Of a stretch of 32,845 nt of DNA, positions 8,373 through 15,902 are shown in pieces. This stretch comes from Lachnospiraceae bacterium. GTDB taxonomy: Bacteria > Bacillota > Clostridia > Lachnospirales > Lachnospiraceae. The first letter of the stretch is position 1, and the number at the start of each line of letters is the position of its first letter. The stretch is from contig JAFVCL010000041.1 of the NCBI GenBank assembly GCA_017479285.1, forward strand, positions 1 to 32,845. The letters run 5' to 3'. Position numbers and translations under genes: made by a program. Under the pieces are notes generated by a model. That model was not told the origin of the DNA. It made no database searches and worked only from the letters and a program-made list of their open reading frames with translations.

Positions 8373-9452
8373 CTACTGCTTTTGGGTTATCATCAGACGG
8401 TCGTACTCGTCCTTTATCCGATAAAACAACTCCGCGGAGCCGTTACCGCTGTCCGGATGGTACACCTTGCAAAGATCGTGATACCTCCGCTTTATCTCCG
8501 AGGCTCCCCTGCAGTCGGCGAAAAAGCCTGCCGCGTCCTCGCTGTTGCCCCGGCTGTAGGTACGACCGTAACTGTCACGGCCGCTTCCGTTATCGTAACG
8601 GGGGGCTTCGTCGTCATCGTACCGGTCATCCTCATATTTTTCTTCGTAACGGTCACCTATGTATCGCCCGTCATAGCCTTCTTCGTAATCGTCACCATAG
8701 TGACTGCCATAATCTCTGCCGTCTATATATTTGTCCCGGTCTCTTCCATTACTGTAACGAGGGGAATCGTCGTCATATCCGTCGTCTATATACCGCCCGT
8801 CCTCATATTCCTCCTCGTAACGCTCATCTATATATCGCTCGTCGTCATATCCGTCCTCATAACGGTCATCATACCTGCTTCCATGACCCCGGTCCCCGAG
8901 CCCGGAACGCCTGCTCTCGTAGAGTTCTTCCTCGTACTCTCTGCGAAGACGTCTCTCATTTCGCCTGCCCTCGCGGATTCCCTTGCGGTATCCCTCGTCA
9001 TAGCCCTCGCCGTAGCTCTCCTCGAGCCTCTCCTCCTCGGCTCTTATTACCTCGTCCTTTAGCCGCCTGTATCTTAGAAGATTAAGCAGATCGAGGATCG
9101 GACCTCCGAATATCATTATTACAAGCGCGATGAGACGCGCCTGGGGGCCAAGTTTTCCCGCCTGCGTGATAACAAGGAATGCAACCCCTACCGCCAGTAT
9201 CAGCCCGAATATCCAGTTATGCATCAGCCTTATAAAGAAATACACATAGGACACCACGCCGTAAGCAATTACAAGCATGATCAAATATTTCTTCGGATCG
9301 GTCCTGATACAGCTCCAGAGCTTATCGATGCTGCGTTCCAAATCCTTCCAGTAGATTATTATTGTAAGTACCGCCGCGATTATAAGCTTTGCAGGTATTA
9401 TGGAAAGCTTTTTTCTCAGCTCGGCGACTTTTATAGCCTTTAATACATTCAT
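8373..9452 (-). CDS. Membrane-anchored J-domain protein with acidic tyrosine-rich repeats
   Basis: 359 residues. Four hydrophobic segments lie near 20-35, 54-74, 80-95 and 105-123. A charged coiled stretch follows (131-182), then a low-complexity region at about 190-300 made of Asp, Glu, Tyr, Arg and Gly, with recurring words such as RYIDERYEEEYEDG and RYIGDRYEEKYEDD. The C-terminus (about 306-355) is J-domain-like, with the HPD tripeptide at 332-334 in KVYHPDSGNG, the DnaK-stimulating motif. It probably recruits DnaK to the membrane. Known J proteins usually carry the J domain at the N-terminus, so this order is unusual. The start overlaps the stop of the pseudouridine synthase gene by 4 bases (ATGA), indicating translational coupling. 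I recognise no named gene; client and role of the repeats are unknown. Confidence 0.82.
   Translation of the reverse strand: MNVLKAIKVAELRKKLSIIPAKLIIAAVLTIIIYWKDLERSIDKLWSCIRTDPKKYLIMLVIAYGVVSYVYFFIRLMHNWIFGLILAVGVAFLVITQAGKLGPQARLIALVIMIFGGPILDLLNLLRYRRLKDEVIRAEEERLEESYGEGYDEGYRKGIREGRRNERRLRREYEEELYESRRSGLGDRGHGSRYDDRYEDGYDDERYIDERYEEEYEDGRYIDDGYDDDSPRYSNGRDRDKYIDGRDYGSHYGDDYEEGYDGRYIGDRYEEKYEDDRYDDDEAPRYDNGSGRDSYGRTYSRGNSEDAAGFFADCRGASEIKRRYHDLCKVYHPDSGNGSAELFYRIKDEYDRLMITQKQ
8553..8885 (-). repeat. Degenerate repeats encoding an Asp/Glu/Tyr-rich linker
   Basis: Coding repeats inside the J-domain protein gene (residues 190-300). A block at residues 206-248 is echoed by one at 263-297, both running RYI-(D/G)-(E/D)-RYEE-(E/K)-YED and ending in PRY-(S/D)-NG. 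At the DNA level, repeated CGTCGTCATA and CTCGTAACG words are visible. Such tracts can change length by slippage. Confidence 0.75.
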
Positions 9453-10144
9453 GCGTTAATAATACCACAAAAGGCGTCATGCGTAAATTCAAGAACTTTG
9501 CCGTTCCCCGGATGCTTAAAGCGTATTCTCGAGGCGCAGAGAAGCACCCGCTTAATGCATAGCCTTTTTGACAGATCAATACTTTTTTCACTCCCGTATT
9601 TTACATCTCCGATTATAGGAAGTCCATGAGCGGCAAGCTGGGCGCGTATCTGGTGAAACCTCCCGGTCTCAAGGTTTACCTTAAGCCTGTATATGGAGCC
9701 TTCCCCCTCGCCCTTTATCCTTACATCACCAATGGTTACATACGAAAGCCGGGCTTCCTTACCGGTATCCGTCCTGTCCCCTTCCGTATACGGGATTATC
9801 CTTGCAAGGCCTTCCTTTTCCTTTACGATATGATCTTTAAGCTGTGCCTTCTCCGAAAAATCCCGGTCCGCAAAGACCACCGCGTCATATTCCTTTAAAA
9901 ATCCCCCATCCTCCTTGTTCGCAACCTGTGCGGATAAAAGCGCAGCCGCCTTCTTGTTTTTCGCAAATACAAGAAGCCCCTCCACAGGCTGGTCAAGGCG
10001 GTGTACCACTCCGACAAAGCCGCCCCCGAGATGATTCTTTAACTCGCTTACAACATCCTTCTGTCCGACTCCGGCTGTCTGGGTTGCGATACCCGCGGGT
10101 TTAAATACAACAATTATATCCTTATCCTCATAGACGATTTCCAT
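9449..10144 (-). CDS. RluA/RluD-family RNA pseudouridine synthase
   Basis: 231-residue cytoplasmic enzyme that isomerises uridine to pseudouridine in rRNA or tRNA. It lacks an S4 domain and starts directly with the catalytic fold (EIVYEDKDIIVVFKPAG). The signature VHRLDQPVEGLLVF contains the catalytic Asp at residue 51. In most family members the motif reads HRLDxxTSG; here PVEG replaces it, a known variation in short RluA-like proteins. Later LETGRFHQIRAQLAAHGLPIIGD is the second conserved block. The start follows AAAGGAATTAT. It lies 49 bases downstream of the rRNA methyltransferase gene and overlaps the J-domain gene by 4 bases, forming an RNA-modification pair in one probable operon. The exact target position cannot be read from sequence. 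Confidence 0.92.
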   Translation of the reverse strand: MEIVYEDKDIIVVFKPAGIATQTAGVGQKDVVSELKNHLGGGFVGVVHRLDQPVEGLLVFAKNKKAAALLSAQVANKEDGGFLKEYDAVVFADRDFSEKAQLKDHIVKEKEGLARIIPYTEGDRTDTGKEARLSYVTIGDVRIKGEGEGSIYRLKVNLETGRFHQIRAQLAAHGLPIIGDVKYGSEKSIDLSKRLCIKRVLLCASRIRFKHPGNGKVLEFTHDAFCGIINA

Positions 10145-10193
10145 ATAATTCCTTTTAATAAAACCGGATTTCCGTTTTACTTCTTTCCGGCTT

Positions 10194-11573
10194 TCAGCTT
10201 ATTCTGAGTCCCTTGGGGTAATGGTTCTTCAAAACACCTCCGGCGACCTTTCCCCATCCGAGTGAATACCCTTCCACAAGTACGAGAGTCCACCCCTTTT
10301 CCCCCTCCGAATTTTTCGTAAGTCCCTTTATATAATCCCTTGCATCGCCGACTGAAAGGTCAATGCTTCGCCTCGCCATCCCGGGCGAAAGGGCAAGAGC
10401 AAGAGAATGCGCCGGCTCAAAGCGATCCTTTTTAAGACTTCCGAGGCACAGCCCGGGTCTTAATACCTTAAGACCTTTAAGCGCCGGCATAACCGTTGGC
10501 AATAAATAAATACTGTCCCCGAAGCTTTCCAGCCTCCCTGATGCAAGTATCCCTTCTCCCTCAAAGCACTCCGGCTTTACTATATCTCCGAGATATTCAA
10601 GAAGCTTCTTCTTATCGGAAGGGGAAACCGTTGCCGCTGCGAGACTGCCTTTATTTCTTCCCTCTTCGCCTCTGCCTGGTTCAGCCCCCTCCGCGCCGTA
10701 CCCCGCAATATCTGCGCTCTCTCCGGATGCTGCCCTCTTTTCAAGAACAGCCGCAAAATGTCCCTCGCCCTTTACCTTATGGGGCCAGAGCCTGTTTGAG
10801 CTGATAAGCACAAACTCCGGATGTCTTTCAGTAAACGCCTCCATCTGCTCCTCGTTTTCCTCGGGCGCAAAGGTACAGGTGGAATAACACAGCCTGCCTC
10901 CGTTTTTTAGCATATCCGCCGCGCAGTCAAGGATCTGTGCCTGTCTCTCGGCGCACATCCTTACATTCTCCGGACTCCACTCGCCGACGGCTTCCTCGTT
11001 TTTGCGGAACATCCCTTCACCGGAGCACGGAGCATCGACCATGATACGGTCAAAAAATCCCTGAAATCTGTCCTTTAATCTCGCGGGAGTTTCATTTGTC
11101 ACAACAGCATTTCTTATCCCCATCCTCTCAATATTCTCCGAGAGTATTCTTGCTCTCTGGGGATTTATCTCGTTGCAAACCAGAAGTCCTTTTCCCTCCA
11201 TAAAGCCCGCTATCTGGGTACTTTTCCCTCCCGGCGCCGCGCAAAGATCGAGTATCCTTTCCCCTGGCTCTGCCTCCAGAAGCTGCGCCGGAAGCATGGC
11301 GCTGGGTTCCTGTATATAATAGACTCCCGCTTCATGAAAAGGATGCTTACCCGGCTGGTCATCTGTGTAATAATATCCGTTCTCAGCCCAGGGGATCTTC
11401 TCAAGGGTGCTAACCATTGGGTATTTCTCGGTTTCGTCCGCGTTTTTCTTAAGAGGATTGATCCTTAATCCTCTGTATCTCTCCGATTTAAGCGCGTTCT
11501 CGAAATCCTCATACTCCCCTCCGAGATATTCCTTCATTCGTTTTTCAAATTCTGCCGGTAAAAAATCAGACAT
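10194..11573 (-). CDS. NOL1/NOP2/Sun-family rRNA cytosine-5 methyltransferase (RsmF-like)
   Basis: 459 residues. The SAM-binding fold carries LDLCAAPGGKSTQIA (108-122). Both catalytic cysteines are present: C183 in VDAPCSGEGMF and C233 in YSTCTFAPEEN. These define m5C methyltransferases of the RsmB/RsmF group, where one cysteine attacks C6 and the other releases the product. The N-terminal ~90 residues (LPAEFEKRMKEYLG, LRINPLK) are the usual RNA-binding part. The region after about 260 contains a low-complexity insert (GESADIAGYGAEGAEPGRGEE) and then a C-terminal domain with VLRPGLCLG and HSLAL, as in RsmF-like proteins of Firmicutes. Its start overlaps the end of the arginase-fold gene by 8 bases. 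Target nucleotide is not deducible. Confidence 0.92.
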   Translation of the reverse strand: MSDFLPAEFEKRMKEYLGGEYEDFENALKSERYRGLRINPLKKNADETEKYPMVSTLEKIPWAENGYYYTDDQPGKHPFHEAGVYYIQEPSAMLPAQLLEAEPGERILDLCAAPGGKSTQIAGFMEGKGLLVCNEINPQRARILSENIERMGIRNAVVTNETPARLKDRFQGFFDRIMVDAPCSGEGMFRKNEEAVGEWSPENVRMCAERQAQILDCAADMLKNGGRLCYSTCTFAPEENEEQMEAFTERHPEFVLISSNRLWPHKVKGEGHFAAVLEKRAASGESADIAGYGAEGAEPGRGEEGRNKGSLAAATVSPSDKKKLLEYLGDIVKPECFEGEGILASGRLESFGDSIYLLPTVMPALKGLKVLRPGLCLGSLKKDRFEPAHSLALALSPGMARRSIDLSVGDARDYIKGLTKNSEGEKGWTLVLVEGYSLGWGKVAGGVLKNHYPKGLRIS

Positions 11574-12402
11574 ATTTCCTAAGTACCTCTATGATCGCCT
11601 TATCACTTTTCATGCCTTGCTCTCTTGATAAAAAGAATTCACTCTCTCCAGCGCTCCTCGGAAACAATCCGCAGATATCCGCCCCTGCAACGCGCCTTCC
11701 GGAGCATATCAAATCAAGTGCCGAAAGGAGCTGCCCCATCCTCATACTGCCCTGATCCCAGTTTGTTTTTACTTCGCTCCCGGCTAAAACATCCTTGTCT
11801 ACCGATATGTATATCGGAAGCCTGCTTATCTCCTTCTTTCCCGAAGAGTTTTCTTCGCAAACTGCTTCACACACCCGCTCTTTAGAGAATTCCTCCCGGG
11901 TAATAAAAACAAGCTTACCGTTCTCCAACAGCTCTCCCGGCAATTCTTCCACGCTCTTTTCCGGAGGACCGATCATATACAGCCTCCGAAGATTTCCGTC
12001 CTTTTCAAGAACCTCCTTTGCCCATGAGCCGCAGCTTAGCATATCAAACATAGCGGGCTTCATATCCGTGTGATTGTCAAAAAAGACCAGCTCATACGGC
12101 TCGTCTATAAAGCTTGTAAATAGCCGGGACATATAATGATAATTTCCGGAATCGATAAGATGTATCCCCTGCGAGACAGCCGCCTGGGATTTAACGGCTT
12201 CCGTCCGGGCATCTTCCTGCCCCGAGCCGCTTCCGTATCTGTATCCGGCAAGCAGGCGCTGCCTGATTTCCTCATAAGCAGGCTCATCGCAGTACATATC
12301 CGTACCCGGTATATCACTGCAATCTATAAAGGTAAAGCCTTCATAATCCCCGGCTTCATATGTATTTGTAAAATTTATAATCCTGTCCGACATACGATTC
12401 AT
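11566..12402 (-). CDS. Arginase/agmatinase-fold protein of unknown substrate
   Basis: 278 residues with the ureohydrolase motifs in altered form. FFDNHTD (107-113) keeps the metal ligands of the family DxHxD motif (D109, H111, D113). ISVDKDVL keeps S200, D202 and D204 of SxDxD, but the usual following Asp-Pro is missing. An earlier SGNYHYMS (85-92) may stand in for the first His ligand. A binuclear metal hydrolase is therefore plausible, but the substrate loop differs from arginase, agmatinase and formiminoglutamase, so I do not assign a substrate. No signal peptide. It is the first gene of a probable minus-strand operon with the two RNA-modification enzymes and the J-domain protein. The ribosome binding site is weak; ATG codons at 12402 and 12393 are both possible. 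Confidence 0.75.
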   Translation of the reverse strand: MNRMSDRIINFTNTYEAGDYEGFTFIDCSDIPGTDMYCDEPAYEEIRQRLLAGYRYGSGSGQEDARTEAVKSQAAVSQGIHLIDSGNYHYMSRLFTSFIDEPYELVFFDNHTDMKPAMFDMLSCGSWAKEVLEKDGNLRRLYMIGPPEKSVEELPGELLENGKLVFITREEFSKERVCEAVCEENSSGKKEISRLPIYISVDKDVLAGSEVKTNWDQGSMRMGQLLSALDLICSGRRVAGADICGLFPRSAGESEFFLSREQGMKSDKAIIEVLRKYV

Positions 12403-12544
12403 CTTCTATCTGTGTCCGGCTTCATTAAACCGCAGTTTGCTCCGCAGATTAAGAACGCGGTATATGTTGTTGCAATATTGATTCATGAAACCATGTTATA
12501 AGTATATAAAATATTCCGGTTGAAATCCATATCAATTTACCTTA

Positions 12545-12577
12545 TTATTTGCAAATAACATCCATTTATGAAATACT
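12545..12577 (+). promoter_or_regulatory. Probable promoter of the GH26 gene with a 14-base palindrome
   Basis: TTATTTGCAAATAA (12545-12558) is a perfect palindrome containing a -35-like TTGCAA (12549-12554). Seventeen bases later comes AATACT (12572-12577) with the extended -10 dinucleotide TG at 12569-12570. The same ATTTGCAAAT core contains the -35 box of the lacI-type gene. Confidence 0.5.
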
Positions 12578-12645
12578 GTGACATTGCGCATACATTTTTT
12601 CCGCTGTAAATACTTCGAAATTACCGGAAAAGAACAGGAGAAACC

Positions 12646-14055
12646 ATGGAATATACCGAGCATTTTATCAACTCAACCGTAAGACCGTCCAATAACAACA
12701 AAATGAAATTTGACGAAAATAAGGGCATCCTCAGTATCATCCACGAAAAAGCAGAGGAGAATATCCCTCTTCTTAAAGACGATGAATTCAGGCTTGTCGA
12801 CCGCGCTGCTGTTCCCGCAGTCCGCAGCCTGTACAAATACATGGACGCGATGGGAAGGAGCGGCTGCTGTATGTTTGGCCAGGAAAACAACCTCCAGTGT
12901 AAGGCAGGCGACCGCGCCAATTCACATTCCGACACCTTTGATCTTACCGGGGACTATCCCGCTCTGCAGGCCTTTGATGTCCTCGCCTTTACCGGTGTTG
13001 AGTTCAATATCAAGCGCCATAACGAATTATATACCACGGACATACCGGGCTGGAAGGCGCTAAATTCCATAGCTTATAACGAAGCCTCTGCCTCATCCTT
13101 TGATTTTGTTACTGCTGATATAGACGCGGCCGCGTCCCTTGCAAGGCGCGCCATAGAGCTTGGCGGAGTATTCTCCCTTTCCGCTCATATGCCGAACTTT
13201 GTTTTCAGCTCTGTCCGCGAGGGATATGCGGAGGGCATCTCTCCTGCCATCGCAAAATATAATTATAAGGAATACACCCCTAACCGCATAGAGGGAAACA
13301 CGGTTCAGGAGCTTCTCGCCAAAGGTAAAGGCTATGATGCCTTTGTGAGATATCTTGATATTGTCGCGGAATTTGCAAAAAAGGTGGAAAAGCCCTTCTT
13401 TTTCAGACCCCTCCACGAAAACACGGGAAGCTGGTTCTGGTGGGGTAAGGATCACTGCACACCGGGGGAATTTAAAGAGCTGTGGCACTTTATCGTAAAA
13501 TATCTCCGCGACGAAAAGGGAATCCACAATCTTCTCTACGCCTACAGCCCCGGAAGCGAAAATAAAAATGCAGAGGAATACGGCGAGCGCTATCCCGGCG
13601 ATGACTATGTAGATCTTGTCGGAGTAGATATGTACGATCCCGATACCGAGGAGGGAAAGGGTGAGGAGTTTTTTGACCGCTTGAGGGAACAGCTGGGTAT
13701 ACTTGAAGCATTCTCAAAGGCTCACGGAAAGCTTATGGCGATAACAGAAACCGGCCTTGCAAGCAAGCGTCCCGACCCCGGATGCCATGCGACTTCTATA
13801 CATATGACCGGAAACCTTAATAACCATTGGCATGCGGATGTACTTGAGGAGGTTTCAAAGTCCCATGCCTCATACTTCCTTCTCTGGGCTAATTTTTCGA
13901 AGCGCGGTACTTACTACACGCCCTTCGCCGAGAGGATAAACCCTGACGGTACGCTTTACGGGCACGAGATGTGCGATGATTTTATCCGTTATTACAACGA
14001 TACGCGCTCTGTATTCGCATCCCACCAAAAGGACGCCGTAAACAGCTTTTCATAG
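12646..14055 (+). CDS. Cytoplasmic GH26 glycoside hydrolase (beta-mannanase type)
   Basis: 469 residues with the GH26 (alpha/beta)8 barrel. The acid/base Glu is E258 in FRPLHENTGSWFWWG; the nucleophile is E368 in AITETG, which lies at the expected spacing. Other family words are AYSPG, VDLVGVDMYDPD and YFLLWANF. GH26 enzymes hydrolyse beta-1,4-mannans or manno-oligosaccharides; a few act on xylan or mixed glucans. The N-terminus (MEYTEHFINSTVRPSNN) has no signal peptide, lipobox or carbohydrate-binding module, so it should act inside the cell on imported short oligosaccharides, which fits the intracellular cellobiose phosphorylase nearby. The start follows ACAGGAGAAACC. It has its own promoter and a terminator 73 bases after the stop, so it is monocistronic, divergent from the arginase-fold gene. 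Confidence 0.92.
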   Translation: MEYTEHFINSTVRPSNNNKMKFDENKGILSIIHEKAEENIPLLKDDEFRLVDRAAVPAVRSLYKYMDAMGRSGCCMFGQENNLQCKAGDRANSHSDTFDLTGDYPALQAFDVLAFTGVEFNIKRHNELYTTDIPGWKALNSIAYNEASASSFDFVTADIDAAASLARRAIELGGVFSLSAHMPNFVFSSVREGYAEGISPAIAKYNYKEYTPNRIEGNTVQELLAKGKGYDAFVRYLDIVAEFAKKVEKPFFFRPLHENTGSWFWWGKDHCTPGEFKELWHFIVKYLRDEKGIHNLLYAYSPGSENKNAEEYGERYPGDDYVDLVGVDMYDPDTEEGKGEEFFDRLREQLGILEAFSKAHGKLMAITETGLASKRPDPGCHATSIHMTGNLNNHWHADVLEEVSKSHASYFLLWANFSKRGTYYTPFAERINPDGTLYGHEMCDDFIRYYNDTRSVFASHQKDAVNSFS

Positions 14056-14128
14056 TATCAGACTTTTTAAAACACATTTTATAAACAGCTTCACAGATTG
14101 TGACAGCCCCAACCCCTTGTCTTTATGC

Positions 14129-14170
14129 AATTCCACGGAATCAAAAAACACAATTCCGTGGAATTTTTTT
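14129..14170 (+). terminator. Intrinsic terminator of the GH26 gene
   Basis: Perfect 13-bp stem (14129-14141 pairing with 14153-14165, core TTCCACGGAA) with an 11-base loop, ending in a run of seven T. A second short hairpin (CGCAGAT / ATCTGCG, 14171-14192) follows at once and may help. Confidence 0.92.
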
Positions 14171-14192
14171 CGCAGATTTTACATTATCTGCG

Positions 14193-14347
14193 CACAAAAT
14201 GTTCACATTTTCCCCTTATCCTAAACTCATACAAAGCGAAAACGGCTTTAAGCCCGCTTTGAAGCACAGGTTCCCCGGTCCGGTATAAGAGACCGGTCAA
14301 GGTAAACAAAAGATTAAAATCCAGTTCAGAATACAGGGAGTTACAAA
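14193..14347 (+). promoter_or_regulatory. Structured leader upstream of the VTC operon
   Basis: No gene is visible here. Two inverted repeats stand out: AAAGCG (14233-14238) with CGCTTT (14255-14260), enclosing GGCT/AGCC, and CCGGTC (14275-14280) with GACCGG (14291-14296). Neither is followed by a T-run, so they are not obvious terminators. A promoter must lie in this stretch since a terminator precedes it, but I could not pick convincing -35 and -10 boxes. The ribosome binding site is AGGGAG near 14334-14339. Confidence 0.4.
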
Positions 14348-15169
14348 ATGAGCGATCAGACAATATTTAAAAGATATGAAGTAAAGTACATACTCACCCG
14401 CAAGCAGCAGAGCAGGATCCTTAAGGGCATGGCTGAACACATGATAGAGGATGAACATGGCAGGAGCCAGATTCAGTCCCTCTACTATGATACTCCTGAC
14501 GGAATTCTTGCAAGAAGAAGTCTTGACAAGCCGATGTACAAGGAAAAATTAAGACTTCGCAGCTACGGCATTGCAAGTGATGACACGCAGGTCTTCGTGG
14601 AGATAAAGAAGAAATTTGACGGAATCGTCTATAAAAGGCGCGTAGGTATGCTCCTTCCCCTTTCCCGGGCGTTCCTTCCCCACTCCTTTACCGGCACTCC
14701 CCAGGCTGCAAGATTTCTTACAAAAAGCCTGCGGGATAACTTAAAGCCCGGTTCATCAAAGGCACAGATCGTTAAAGAGATCGATTATTTCATCCAAAAC
14801 TACAAGGGCATCGCACCCGCGATGATGCTCCAGTATGAAAGGGATGCCTTCTACGCTAAGGACGATCACGAGTTCAGGATCACCTTTGACGATAACATCC
14901 GCTGGAGAACCAACGACTTAAGACTTGACAAGGGCTACTACGGAAACAGACTTCTCGATCCCGAGTATGTGCTTATGGAAGTAAAGGTCGGCGAGGCAAT
15001 GCCGGCGTGGTTCGTAAAGCTCCTCACGGAGAACCGTATTTACAAAACCTCATTTTCAAAATACGGCACCGCATACCTTATTGACAACGGACTGGCAGAC
15101 AGACTGCCTCTTCCGACACAGGAGGTTCTTTATGAAAAGAACCTTTTCAGTTACAGAAAATGCATTTAA
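14348..15169 (+). CDS. VTC-domain polyphosphate polymerase-like protein
   Basis: 273 residues, nearly all one VTC domain of the triphosphate tunnel metalloenzyme type. The tunnel-lining basic and acidic motifs are present: FKRYEVKYIL (8-17), YYDTPDG, EKLRLRSYG, VFVEIKKKFDGIVYKRR, YERDAFY, and VLMEVKVGEAMPAWF near the C-terminus. In yeast Vtc4 this domain makes polyphosphate from ATP, and bacterial relatives are annotated as polyphosphate polymerase domain proteins. Whether this one is active is inferred from motif retention only. No membrane segment is seen, so it is likely to work at the inner membrane face with the DUF4956 protein encoded 46 bases downstream. First gene of a three-gene operon. 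Confidence 0.9.
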   Translation: MSDQTIFKRYEVKYILTRKQQSRILKGMAEHMIEDEHGRSQIQSLYYDTPDGILARRSLDKPMYKEKLRLRSYGIASDDTQVFVEIKKKFDGIVYKRRVGMLLPLSRAFLPHSFTGTPQAARFLTKSLRDNLKPGSSKAQIVKEIDYFIQNYKGIAPAMMLQYERDAFYAKDDHEFRITFDDNIRWRTNDLRLDKGYYGNRLLDPEYVLMEVKVGEAMPAWFVKLLTENRIYKTSFSKYGTAYLIDNGLADRLPLPTQEVLYEKNLFSYRKCI

Positions 15170-15215
15170 CAATTAAGCCGCGCCGGGTAAGGCGCGATAC
15201 AGGAGGAAACAATAA

Positions 15216-15902
15216 ATGAGTAACATTTTTAACAGTATTTTTGATCTTACAGCGGAGACTATTCCCTTTACACAGTTTATTATATGCGTCGGTGTTTCAA
15301 TGGTAATAGGCGTATTTCTCGCCTGGCTCTACAGTATACGGAACAAGGCTTCTAAAAGCTTTCTTATTTCCATAGCAATTATGCCGGCTATCGTATGCGT
15401 AGTCATAATGATGGTAAACGGTAATGTCGGTGCGGGTGTTGCCGTAGCCGGAGCCTTCAGTCTCGTAAGATTCCGTTCACAGCCCGGAAGTGCAAGAGAG
15501 ATCAGCACGATCTTCATAGCCATGGGCGCCGGACTTATCGCAGGTATGGGATATCTTGCTTATGCGGCAGTATTCACGATCGCCATGGCACTTATAATGA
15601 CTCTCCTTACATTTATCAGGTTCAAGGGTTCGGACGATGATATGAAGAAGGAGCTTCGCATTACCATCCCCGAGGATCTTAACTACAGCGATGTTTTCAC
15701 AGACATTTTGGACGAATATACTTCCGAGTCCGAGCTTGTATCCGTAAAGACCAGCAATATGGGCAGCCTCTTTAAGCTCCGCTACAAGGTTCTTCTCAAG
15801 GACATAACAAAAGAAAAAGAGTTTATGGATATGCTCCGTACAAGAAATGGGAATCTCGAGATCAGTATGTCAAACCAGGAGGTGATTCCAAATGAATTAT
15901 AA
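15216..15902 (+). CDS. DUF4956 family membrane protein
   Basis: 228 residues. The N-terminal half is strongly hydrophobic, with helices near 18-39, 47-69, 71-88 and a long pair at about 97-134. The loop AFSLVRFRSQPGSAREIST between helices is the hallmark of the family. The C-terminal ~90 residues are soluble (LRITIPEDLNYSDVFTDILDEY) and resemble a small alpha/beta regulatory domain. Function is unknown. The family is commonly encoded beside VTC-domain genes and CotH or beta-helix secreted proteins, which is exactly the layout here. The ribosome binding site is AGGAGG. Its end overlaps the next gene by 11 bases, so the two are probably co-translated. Confidence 0.9.
   Translation: MSNIFNSIFDLTAETIPFTQFIICVGVSMVIGVFLAWLYSIRNKASKSFLISIAIMPAIVCVVIMMVNGNVGAGVAVAGAFSLVRFRSQPGSAREISTIFIAMGAGLIAGMGYLAYAAVFTIAMALIMTLLTFIRFKGSDDDMKKELRITIPEDLNYSDVFTDILDEYTSESELVSVKTSNMGSLFKLRYKVLLKDITKEKEFMDMLRTRNGNLEISMSNQEVIPNEL

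Noticed and set aside
8382-9062. Plus-strand frame of 226 residues rich in Val, Ile and Thr that looks like a membrane protein.
   Set aside because: It is the antisense of the Asp/Glu/Tyr repeats of the J-domain gene; hydrophobicity is a by-product of codon complementarity.
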